A stretch of 64,000 nt of DNA from Anseranas semipalmata. Lineage: Eukaryota > Chordata > Aves > Anseriformes > Anseranatidae. The notes below the pieces were generated by a model. The model was not told the DNA's origin. It saw only the letters and a list, made by a program, of their open reading frames with translations, and did not search any database. Position numbers and translations under genes: made by a program. The stretch covers positions 124,001 through 188,000 of the forward strand of contig VXAA01006093.1 of assembly GCA_013399115.1 (NCBI GenBank), written 5' to 3'. Below, piece after piece: positions 1 through 12,000 of this stretch (positions are counted from its first letter, which is position 1; each line of letters opens with the position of its first letter).

Positions 1-24
1 ATTGAGGACTTTTGGAGCAAAGAC
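1..24 (-). CDS. BLNK: Probable BLNK exon 15, cut by the window edge
   Basis: A good acceptor (pyrimidine-rich tract, then TATTTTTCAG) lies at 25-36 on the minus strand. Reading in phase 2 from exon 14 gives K-SLLQKSS and stays open to base 1. The human protein continues QKQIHQKPIPLPRF here, so similarity is slight over the few visible residues. The call rests on position, phase and the splice site. Confidence 0.5.
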
Positions 25-3000
25 CTGAAAAATATTGAGAGATTACAGAAAGGTCTGAGAGCCACCTTTTCCTGAAAATATTAAAATTGTGTATTTGAAG
101 CTTGCAAAGGTACAATGTCTTCCATCTCATCCCTTTGTCCACTGAGAGGTAAGGGCCGGGTACAGGTATTTTAAAAATCATATCCCACTAGTACTGACAA
201 TTAGGAGTTTAAACATCTGATTTAAACCTCCATCACCTAATTAGAGATTATAGCCTCCCATGCTTTTTGATGGTGGTTATAGTATTTGGATGCATTTGCC
301 ATGTTTAATTTTTTTTTTTTCCTGCTACTGTGAGGTTTCAAGAAATGTGAGTTTTAAAAAGCAACAGCAGGCTACAGAGGAAAAAAAACCACAGTGCTCT
401 CCTTTGAACTTTGCACATCTGTGTTCAGACTGAGCAGTAGGAGCTGGTGCACTGAAATATTCAAAAGATGATGAAAAAGGATTTTACTTTTGGGCACCAC
501 TTGGCAGGGGTGGAAGTGGAAGCTCATGGCTGGAACCTCGTCGTCGTTCAGCTGCTGTAGGTTTTTCTGTAGTTTGGAAAAAACAAATTAGAGTCAACAT
601 TTCTTCAGAAATATATTGTCCCAGATAAGAAAGTCCCAGTAGTTGAAGAAGGGTTTATTTTCTTATTATCATCAGTTTGGAGGGTTTTCTTACATGGAAG
701 CTCGCCATCCTGCTACTTTTGTTATTGACTAGTGGCATACCATCAAATTTATAGGCAAATAGCTGCGCTCTGGATGCCTTCAGGAACTCAGTGGGAGACT
801 TGCCTTTCGAGAGGCGAGCTGTGTGACACAGGGGACAACGCTGGGGCAGGCTGCCTAGAAGAGCTCGGCTGGCTGACTGCATCTTACCCCTCTGTTAGGC
901 AGCAGCTCCTGCTGAGATTTGCCTCGAGGAGCTGCCGCCTTACAGAGGCGAGACGCATTTTCTGCCTCTGTGAGGAACTGACTGGCTCTTGCCAGGAGTC
1001 AGCTCTGTGTGAGGTGGTTCTTGCTGAGTTCAGAATGATGTGCTTGCACTTCCCCTCCCTTCCTCCTCCTCCACTTTGAGGACTATATGGCACATTGCTG
1101 GTACATTATGTCGTGTGTTGCACTGCCAGTAACCTCAATAGTTTTATTGTAACTGCTTTTAGAAAACAATGATACTCAGTGCAATTAAGGCTGGCCAGAT
1201 CCAGTTCTAAACTGCTAAAACCAACCCCCTTCTCCCCCCCTAAAATAATGAGAATAAATTTAATGTGACGTTGTTCATTTAGTGTTTTTAATAGAAGAAA
1301 ATTAAATTCTGATAAATGTCAACTTTTTCACAGTAGTGGACAGTTTACCTTCATTTATGGTTGAGGTGTCTCTGGAAGGTAAGCATGGTTTCTGCAGTAA
1401 AACACAAGGAAATCAAACAATTATTAAGTGGCACGTCACATACAGCAAACATTCATCTTTTTATAGTTTTTGTTAACTACTTTACACTTCAAATTGACAG
1501 CATCCTGAAGAGATTAGGAGATAGGGGCATGGCCATTCTATGAAGAGCCTCTAGTTGTAGGACAATGAAGCCTGGGATTTTGTGAAGGAGATTTGGAAAG
1601 AATCCCAGTTTGTGTGTATGAATAGATAGATACAAGTAAAATTCAGAGATGAGTGCTTCAAGGCTTTTTATTTATTTATTTTTTAATTACCATTAGCAAG
1701 CTTATGGTTCCTTCTGATCTCAAGTCCAAAAATGAAGAGTTCATCCCAAATACTTGCAAATCAAAATTTGAGTATTTTTGTCTTTGTCAAGCTATGCTTA
1801 CAGATGTCTGAACACATTTCTCTTTCTTTACTGAAGTTTAATCTGTCGGTTTTGCTGACACTAAAAACTTGCTCAGCCTTCCAGTGTTTTTTTTTTTCTT
1901 CCCATTTTGAAGAAATGATAATAATCTGTCAGTTTCAAAACATTTTTCCAAATGAATTTCATTGGAAATTTCAACCATTTCTCTCACTTTCTCCCACAAG
2001 AGGTTTGGGGATATTTTTCTAATGATGAAATAATGATGAAAAAAACTGACATTCTGGTAATATCCTGCATCCTTCCTGAGCTATCACTCTTACAATAAAT
2101 CCATGTGCTTCATATGCAGGCCCTGTATATTTCAGGGCATACTTCTGAATAGCCCATGTTCCCATTTATTTCTCATTTTATTCAGTCCTTGCAGTGGGTA
2201 TTTATTGTTACACCCTAGAGTATCAAATCCAAACATCTATTTAATCTAAACGTTCTTCTACTTGAGCTTTCTCACTGCTGCTTAGTTCATGCAACTGCAC
2301 CCAAATATTTCCTTTTGTTGTCTCCCTTTTATCCTGTTCTTGCTATGCCTTTATGTTGTATCCAAATTCATGATCAAATTGAGCTTTGCAAGAAAATTAA
2401 GTCAGCTGTAAAATTATCATTTAATTACACAATTACAAATCAACTTACTGCTGGATTTACTGCATTAGGCGTTTTCTTTCTGTAGATTGGAGGGGGAAAA
2501 AAAAAAAAAAAAAAGAGAGCATAGTTACTTCGCAGATACATGGAATCCATTTAGCAACTAAGCATGTGCATGCTATTGCTGCAGTATGTGACCAAATTAA
2601 GCGAGCCAGCCAGCACCCGCCAGCACTGGCAGGCAGTGAAGGGCAATGACACCGGCCTACAAACAGTATTCCTCCAGAAATAATGAAATAGCAGCTTGCC
2701 TTCACCTAGTCAGGGTATCTTTCATGAATAGCAATAAAAATTACTCCTGAATTCTGACTGCCACAAGTATTAGGAGCCAACTCCTATCCTCCTAGTCTAA
2801 TCCCATCCCCATCAAAGAAGTAGTTTTGTTGTTATTTTTACTCACAGGACCCTTGGTAATGGAGATGGAGCTGCTCCAGTGGGAAATCTGGATTCTTGTG
2901 TGTTACTGAAGCTATGATCTATAGACAGATATGAAATATTTAGCATGCAGTGTTAGCTGTATCTGAACAGTGGGTTTTCCTCACTGCATTTCAGTGAGGT

Positions 3001-6000
3001 AAAGTAAAAGATATCCATTGGTTTAATTTTTTTCTTGACATGTTTTCACTCCAATTATACTAGAAAACATTTAGTAACTAAACACTAGTAACGTTTCTTG
3101 CTTATTGCTGACTGACTCAGATAAAATCTACACTGACACACTCCACTACATGGTATATTAAGGTCACCAATAACATGTTGACAACAAATCCTGCTCATAT
3201 CACAATGTTTTCAGTACAGAATACTTACTGTCATCATTATTATTTGCTTCATGGTCCTGTAATGGAAAAATATGTTAGATTTGACAAGAAGTAATTAGAA
3301 AAATGAATTATTATTATTAAAGGAGACACACATAACTAATGTGGGTTTGGCAATCTGTAGTAATTTTCAAAAATACAGAATGCAGATAATGTACAGGATA
3401 TTTTTCATCAGCTTCTAGTAGTGTATTTGAAAAAAATAGCAAACCAATTATTTTTGAACATTACAATAAACTTAGGCTTTCTTCTAGTATGGAGGAAATT
3501 GGCCCTGAATTTTGCGTGAGATCTTTTGGTTCATGTTTCATTTCTGAAATGGAAAGCTGAAATTTTGCAGCAGACATTTTACACTGAAGAGTAGACTGGG
3601 CTGTCTTTTCACCATCCTAGAACTGAAGCAATCCAACTCATTTCCTAGCTTCTTTTGTAGATGCTTTCTATTGGCTCGCAGATATGGTCCTTTAAGGAAT
3701 CAGACTCGCATATGACAAGTACCTCTCAAAGAGGCACCAGTTATTAATTTGTCCACCTTCATCCACCAGACACATAGATTAATGGCTTTTCACTAATGCT
3801 GGTTACAAATGCATTCATTCTCTGGTTGGAGAGGTGAGATGGGGAGGACTTTTTCTCCCAAGACAGCCCAGGCCTTTGAGAGGAATGAGGGCTATAGTTC
3901 TATTAACATGATCAGTGCAGGTTACTGTTGAGAATGAGTTGAATGGGAGCAGTTAAGACATGTTTCAGTTATTGTTTTTCTTTATCAGAGTGAATAGTCA
4001 GCGATGGACAGGCACAACACAACACTGGCTAAGTATCATTCACATTGTTGTGTTTTTCTTCAAAACTGTGAGGGCTTGCCACTTACAAAATAAGCAAAGA
4101 CCTAAAAATTTGAACTGGGCTGGATAATTCTTTCCTAGGCTGATTCTTGTGCAAAACTGGGTAACTGCAAGTACCCATTACACCCATTGTACAGATGAGA
4201 GTTTGTTTGGGAGTTCCATCCTTGGTGCTGTAACTAACTCAGTATGTGGCCCTGGCAAAACGATTGTCTCTCTGGAATCTCTGCAAAGCCAGGATGGTAT
4301 CTGCCTCAGAGCTAAGCTGTGAGAATGAATTAATGGGGAGGTTTCAGCTGCAATATGGCACTCGAGGCTGTTCTGAAGGTATTCTTGTGATCAGAGTGCG
4401 AAATTTCTGTCCAACGTTCTGCCTGCAAAAAGGATTTTTTTTCCTCATCTTATATTGGTAAGAAAAACTGAGAAATGAAACCATTTCTTAAAAAGAGAAA
4501 TTCTGGACTTGGCACCACTCAGGAGTTGTTCAGCATCTTCCAGGCTGTAGACCTAAGTAATTGGAAGAATGTTGTGATCAGGTGGAAGGGAAACTAAAAT
4601 GCTACTGCTGATGTATGTAGAAGTGTGTGTGCGGGGGGGATGAACCACCACACAAATACTTGATATATCTAGAACTTTAACGATTGAAAGTAAGACTAAA
4701 AGATGTTCTTATACCACATGCATTATGTTACTGTAGCATCTAACTTATTAGGTATGGCCCCAAATTCCTAATTTTAGAAGTCTAATTTCTCTGTGGAGCT
4801 ATTGATAGACATTGATTTTTTTTTTTTTTAAAAGGACAATTCAGAGCACTGTGATGGGACAGAATTTGTTGCATGCAGCTTTTGGCGCAGATATTGTTGC
4901 ACTTACTGTCACCCTGCTCCTTAGTAGTTCGTTCTTCATGTGCACCTACTCTTGTACCGGCACAACTGTTAGTATAGCTGTGGTGCAGAACAATTTATGG
5001 AACTAGTCTGGCTGAAACAGAACCTTTTATGCTTTTGCCCACTTGCTGCAGTTGGGTAAGATTCCAACTAGCTTGCTTCATAAAACCTTTGCTCCCAGTG
5101 CAGTGAAAGGGACAGACTGGGGACAAGAGCGGAGAAAAAAAGAGGAATGGCTTCAGCACAGTCTTAGGAACTCCCAGTTTGTAACTACTCCTGCATTTGC
5201 GAGTGATAGTGGTTACTCGGACTGCCAAGCCTGAGACACTTAAAAAAAACCCTCCATTTTCAGAAGGTATTAATCCTTCATCATCTGAGAGGAATCATGA
5301 TCAAGGATGGTGCTTCAGATTGGGCAAAATCACCCACTGCTATTGAAAGTAAAGTTCTTAGTTCAGCTGGTATTTTTTAGTACAGGAAGTTATTTTTGTG
5401 GACTAAGACATAGCCTTTACACCATTTCAAGTTTTTTTTTCTTACACCAATACAGATGCCCGATGTACCTCTTTTGTCCAAAAGACTAATAGCTGTAGTT
5501 ACAATATTAGATCGATCTGACATACAAAGTCATCTGTTTCTGTTATTTAATTTAGTTGATAAAACACTTAAAAACACAGAAAAGCCTAAGTTTAAGACAT
5601 TCTTTAAATGGGCATATTATTTACTCACTGTTTTTGGATGAAGACGATTTCTGGGAAGAGGCAAAATATTTCTGGAAAAATACACACAGTAAGTTGAGTA
5701 CTTTTTTTTGTTTGTTTTTGTTCAATCGCTTGACTCAGATATGCATTTCAAGATCTAGGGAGGAGGAGGTCTGCAAGTAAATGGATTTAGTCCCCGGTAT
5801 GCACCACTGCAGTGGCTGCTGTGATGCTGTGCCCTAGTGTGGAACCCTTCCAGAAGAGCTTCTGTCCTGAGCTTTGGTCCCCTGCAACTGTGCCCAGGAC
5901 CTCACCAAACACCGTTAACACACAGTGTTGTGAATGCCACCTGCTCTTCCTGGGGCATACGGCCTATTTTGTAGAGTGATGTCCTAGGGATGAGATAGCT

Positions 6001-9000
6001 TCTTGGTTTCCAAGCAGCTTCCTACATTTCTGGGTATGCAGGAGCGAAACAGACTACATACTTAAGTTTCTTTTACTACTTTTCCTCCAGAAATTTGGAA
6101 TATAAAGCTTGGATTTACTAACTGCGTCCAGCCTCTTTACAAGCAATCCTGTGCCCCCATCCACTATAAAAAGGTCTTGTTTGCAAGGGTGCAGACTGGT
6201 AATAGAACTTGAAACTGGTCTGCAGAGATGTTTTACTGCTGCACTGGATTCCTACAGGGATATTCAAGAAAATAGTACCCATTTGGCAAACTGGCTTGAA
6301 TACAGAAGTTGACAAGGAGATGGGAACTTTCATTCTTAACTTTTCTCAACATCCTTAGCTATTTGCATGTCCTGACAATTGCTTATTATCTGAACTCTAC
6401 ACAATAGAGTAGAAAATTTTGTCTCCACTAATATTTATTATTAATTTAAGGTGCTGTTAACTTACCTGGAAGCATCCAGCTTAGGTGACTCTCTGGTCAT
6501 GCTGTGCATGTGGGAGTGCTCTGTATTCTGAGCAGGTGTAGAGGGAAGTGGCTTAGTGAACCTAATAATAAAACATGAATTAAGAAAGGAAAAACTACAT
6601 TTAACAGAGTGATTACCTTTTTATTCACTACTTTCTCCTCCCCATCCCCTCAAAATTCTAAGTACTACCCTTAAGAGATATTTCTTTTTAATACATATTT
6701 TGTTTGGGTTATTGAAATTAACACAGAAATGGATGACAAACTGTGTAGATAAATCTATAGCAAGATTTATTAAACGTATAGCATCTAGATAAGAAAATAT
6801 TTTCTGGCAAGCTTTAAATAATGCACAAACATTTATAGCAATGATTACCTGGTTACTGGTGGTGGTGAAGGTTTTTCCTTTAAGAGAAAAAGCACCGAAT
6901 TATTTGGTCACATTTTGATTTTATAAAATACATTTACATGATCATAATTATATTATCATAGCAATATCTTATTTTTATGTTGCAGTGTAGATTTCTAGTA
7001 GAACTCTGCCTGGTAATCTGCATGTGGCTGGGATAGGCAGGAAGTCACCACCAATAAGTCTGGGAAGCCCTAAGCGCACTGCTTTGACCATATGTCATGT
7101 CAAAACTAGCAAGTAGGAAGAAAATTACTGTGTCAGAACTGTCATTGCTCCTTTGCAGCAATTGTGCTTCTAGAGAGAATTCCCTTAGGCTGCTGCTTCC
7201 CAGGCTGGATCACTATCCTACAGAACTGGAAATTTCAGCCCCTTCCCATTTATTCTATTTGACAGACGTTTTGAATGGTTTTTGCCAGCTTTTCTTTGAA
7301 GGAAGAGTCCAAGTGTTAAGTGCAGACAGAGATTTGTTCCCATTTTACCCTTTGAAAGACTGATATTTATTTATTTTTACAATCACATTTGTGCCCTGCC
7401 TGAGGGCAGCACGAGCCAAACTATAGGAAAGCCTTACCTCTTCTTCAGGAACCTCGTAGACTTCTATAGGACAGGGAGGAAAAAACATGTCCTTTGGTTA
7501 GCAACAATGCACTAGGTTACAAGAAAAACTGATCAGAATTTGCATCAACTCTGTTTTGCCTCTGGGAAAATCAACTGGAGAAGTTGCTCAGATTCTGCCT
7601 CCTGGTTCTGTCTCCTAAACCGCTGGGTAGCCACAGCCCTGTTCTTTTGGTGGAACTTCAGAAAGAGTCCCCAGAAGTCTGAGAAACAGTCACTGTACAA
7701 ATGAACCTTCCCTCACCCCCATGGGCTTTTTTTTGCAAAAAGCAAGATGAATGCTGGGGTTGTGCAAACCTGGGACAGTTCAGAACGGTGTGTTATCACA
7801 CCTGTGGTAGCATTTAACCTCTTCCTGACTCTCAGGGAGGAAGAAATCAGGTGAATCATAAATCCAGACTGACTCATTTCTGTTGCCAGTGTCCATCCCT
7901 GAGCTCCATCCCACAGAAGTATTTTAATTCACAGATAATTAAATTCCCAAATTACCAGCATCTTTATCTATGTCCAGTCTTCATTTCCATCAATGAAAAT
8001 TGAATTATATCTCACCAAATTTCATGTCAGGCTTTGTCGCTTTTATTGCTCTGAAAAGTATCCACGTTCCCACCAGGGGGAGATGTGTTATTTTTATTTT
8101 TATTTTTCATAACATCTGTCAGGAGATGGCTGTTGCTCAACACTGATTTACAGAAAGTCTAAGATTCAAAAGGGCATTTTAAATGTCCAAGAATTATTTC
8201 ACAAAACCTTAAGTCATTCATAAAAAAAACTTTTATAGCTTATGACTTGAAAGTTGAACACATTGCTAATGAATATGCAGAGACTTTCAAAGAGCCCTGT
8301 GACCAGCATGTAAAGGTTACATTCCAAGCAAATAACAACATGATGAGGATGCAAAACAACTCAGAGTTAGCACAGCTAAGGAAGATTTAGCAAGTATATA
8401 TGTACTTAGAAAAGCAAATATGATTACTTTTATTTGCTTCTGCTTTTGTTTCTTTTTCCAAATAAATTGCTTTTTACAGCAATTAAACAGGAACACTTAT
8501 CACAGGGCATGCAAAACATCAGCCTACATAAGATTTCTTTAATATTGAATCTTGATGTGATTTTAAAATATTGAATCTTATTTCCTGTAGTGAAATGGGA
8601 TTGATATAGTTGTTTTTGCTGTATTGATCCATTTACGTTCTTCCACTAGAGCAGAAGACTAAAAATAAATTACTTTGGGGCAAGTGACTTGTTCTAGTTT
8701 TATTCATGCTTAAAACAGATTTACTATTCAAGCTAGGCAAAACAAATGCTACAACACAGAAAAACCTAAAGGGGAACATATTTTTATTTTACTGGAGTAT
8801 ATCACATAGTTTATGTTGTGAATACATAAAACGGAATTTAGTATTGCTCGGTCTTAGGTTATTTTATTTCAACACTGATACAAACTCCACATACCTTGCA
8901 TGTCAGAAGTAAGAGAAGGCTTTGCAGACATAGGGAGGACTGGTTTTGTGGTTGGCTTCATAAATCTGTTCACAGGAGCTAAAAACATATTTTATTTATA

Positions 9001-12000
9001 TACATATATTTGTGTGTGTGTATACACGTTTTTATATAAGTAAATATAAATACACACATATATACATAGGTATTTTAAAAATAACAGTGTAACATTTACA
9101 ATAAGAATAAATACTAAGAAGGTGCAAGTGATAGCCTTTTTGTGGGACAGCAAACAAATTAACTGAGGCAGGATGCAGTTCTCATTTTAAAAGGGAAATA
9201 GTGTTCATGCCTGAATAGGTTTGATATTGTCAGTAATGCCAGAGAGCAGAATTAAATACTTACTTGTCTATTTACTTTTCACCATTGTACTGTAATACTT
9301 TCACTCTCCAGCTAAATATACTTCAAATAGAGAGGTAAAAAATGAATCAAAGTCTGTCTTTATTTACTGAAAATCTAAAAAGGCTTGTTCTTTTCCTGAG
9401 GCACTTCAACAAACAGAGAATTTTAATGCTGTGACTCTCTTGGATGAGGAGGGAGATCACATACCCTGAAAAGCTTCCTGGTTGTATCAAGGAAAGACTT
9501 TGAAATAGCCGAGTGAGAGAGGCAGAAATTAAAAATGGCTTCCAATGAGGTTAAAAATAACTCGTCATGGCCTTGCCATGGGCCAAAGGACCCAACTGCC
9601 TTTTTGCAAGCTCTTTAGCAGCTGCACCTCCACTCTTTGAACCCTAGAAGTAGACATTAATTTGACATATTTTTTCCCACTGTTGTTCCTAACAGAGCAA
9701 TAAACAATTATTAGCTTAAATGACTAACACTCACGTTTTGCAGGTAGTGACACGCTGCTTTCCGTGGGTTCAATATAGTTATCGTCATCATTGTCCACTG
9801 GCACAATGTAATTATCCTATAAGAAATGCAGGACAAAAATCTACCAGTTAAACCTCCCTCATATCAATTGGGGTTGAAGCCCTGGCAGCAGCCCACAGTA
9901 GTTGCCATTTCACAGTGACCAATGTTTCAGATGTTTATCATCACATAAGAGATGCACTATACAGATGCGATTCCCCAAGACTGAAAACCCTGTACCAAAT
10001 AACTCCAGTTCTGGACTGGTGGATAAAAGCCTTCCCTTCCCTTTGGTCCTGGGGTAGCATTTGAGGTTGCTCTCTCCCCATTGCCTGCAACTTGTTACAG
10101 AGGAGCAGAAACTATCCTGTGGTCTAAGGGGCCTCCTCGATACTTGAATTAGGCAGATATCCATTAGGAATCAGTGTGGTACTTGCAGATCACTGCTTGT
10201 GATGTACAAAATGCTTTGTACCATAGAGGCTTATAAAGAGACCAGTCCATGGCATTGCTGTCTACTGTATGGGGGGGTCCGTCATTTAAACTGTCAGAAC
10301 ATGTATATCTATAAACATTACCTCATCATCACTACACTCCTTAGGCTTTGGTGGTAACCTTGGTTTTGCAGCAGGAGATGGCAGCGGCAGGGATGGCTTG
10401 GGTGGTTTGTTTGGTCTGGACAAGGCTGGACTGGACGTGCTTGGGAGAGGTTTGTTGATGGGAGGAAGCTGCTGGTGACTGGTGCGGTTGTCTTTTAATG
10501 CGGAAGAAAACAATTTTATACAAAATCAGTCATTAGCCTCTGGACAATCTTCTACTACCTGTGCAAACAAAACCTAAACAAATATTTATTGTAGCTGCAA
10601 CTTAGGTGAAAAGGCAGACCTGAGTGGCTGATGTTGAGAACTGTGTGCAAACTGGTCCTATTTCATCGCTCCAGGTAGCAACCCAGTCCTCTACGTCAGG
10701 TTGCAGTGTATACCTAGATGCTGACTGTTTTATGAACAACTGCTTAACTCTTGGGGAAAAGGTGGTGGGCCAGGTGGTGTGGTCCATTAGTTAGTATATC
10801 CTGTGCCAGTGTGATCTTTGGTGATAAGAAGTGCAAAAGAACATATTTGACATATAGGAAAAAACAACTGTTAGCACACAAAGGGTGGGACTGAAACAGA
10901 AATTATGCCAGGTCCTCTGAGGTGACATTTTAAGAAATCCTCCCCTATTTAAAGAACACATAGGTAAACTGTTTGTAAGCTTCTGGGAGTACATAGGTGG
11001 CATTACAACACTGTTGGTGACTTTTCCATGGTCAATAACATTCTTGTATCATACAAAACTGAAAGCAGGCATCATGCTGATGTTTCTTTTCCCAATGGCC
11101 CTAATTTCACCTAACTGAAGGTCAGTTTCATTCACTTCAGTGCAATCCACCTATGGTTGAAAAGAATCCAAGTAGGAAGAAAGAAAACCTTTACGATAGA
11201 CTGATATAAGCGAAGTCTTGCTTCCGTCCTGTTTTTCAGGATATTTATCCTCAATAACAATGTTGAAGGGCAATATGGAATGAATATTTGAGCTGCTTTG
11301 ATCTCTTTTTTTACTGCTTTTGGAATGATGTCAACTACAGAAGGGACTCCAGTCTAGTCTTATTCACTTAACCTTCAATACAAACTCCCACATTAAAATA
11401 TGCAAATGAACCTAGAGCTCAGTTAGTGATATTTCCCACACCTCTGCTTGAATTTTGTAGTTAATAGATGTCTATCAAAGTCTCTAGGAAACATTATATT
11501 AAAAGTCTAAGCATTGCTAGTAGCAGTACTAACATGTTTCATTCTGTAATAACAAATCATACACCTGGAAGCTGAAGACCTGATTGTCAGAATTAAAAGC
11601 AAACTCTTGAGGAAAGGACAGGTTAGTCCATTGGAGGCCATTTCTCTTTTGGTACTGGTAAATAAACAATTATCAGCTGATGTAGCCAACTATTCCATAA
11701 CTACCTGCGTATTCACCCCTAGAAATAGGGAATGCAGAAGGAATCTTCTTTTTCTCCTGCTCACTTGGAGGCGGCTCATAGCTGTCATCAGGATTTTCTT
11801 CACTGGGGACCACGTACATCTCAGAGTCAGAGTGGTCATCTGGATTTTCATAATCACTGTCCTAAAAAGGCAGAACTTCTCATTTCTCATTTCATAACAT
11901 ACTTATGGCTTGATAGCAGTGTATGACACAAATATACTTGCAGGAATACAATTAACTAAATTAAGAGAATGCATCCTTGAAAGCACAAATTACTCTCTCC

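Noticed and set aside
3229..3256. 28-nt exon first judged a frameshifting poison exon
   Set aside because: Joined directly to exon 11 it breaks the frame, but with the 22-nt exon at 5629-5650 in between, all phases agree through exon 14. It is kept as a normal exon.
10286..10513. 75-codon minus-strand frame taken whole as a gene
   Set aside because: Only 10322-10491 is exon; the ends of the frame run into intron, and the splice sites and phases with exons 5 and 7 fix the borders.
11607..11926. Plus-strand frames of 64 and 96 codons over BLNK exon 5
   Set aside because: They are antisense shadows of the coding exon and resemble no known protein.
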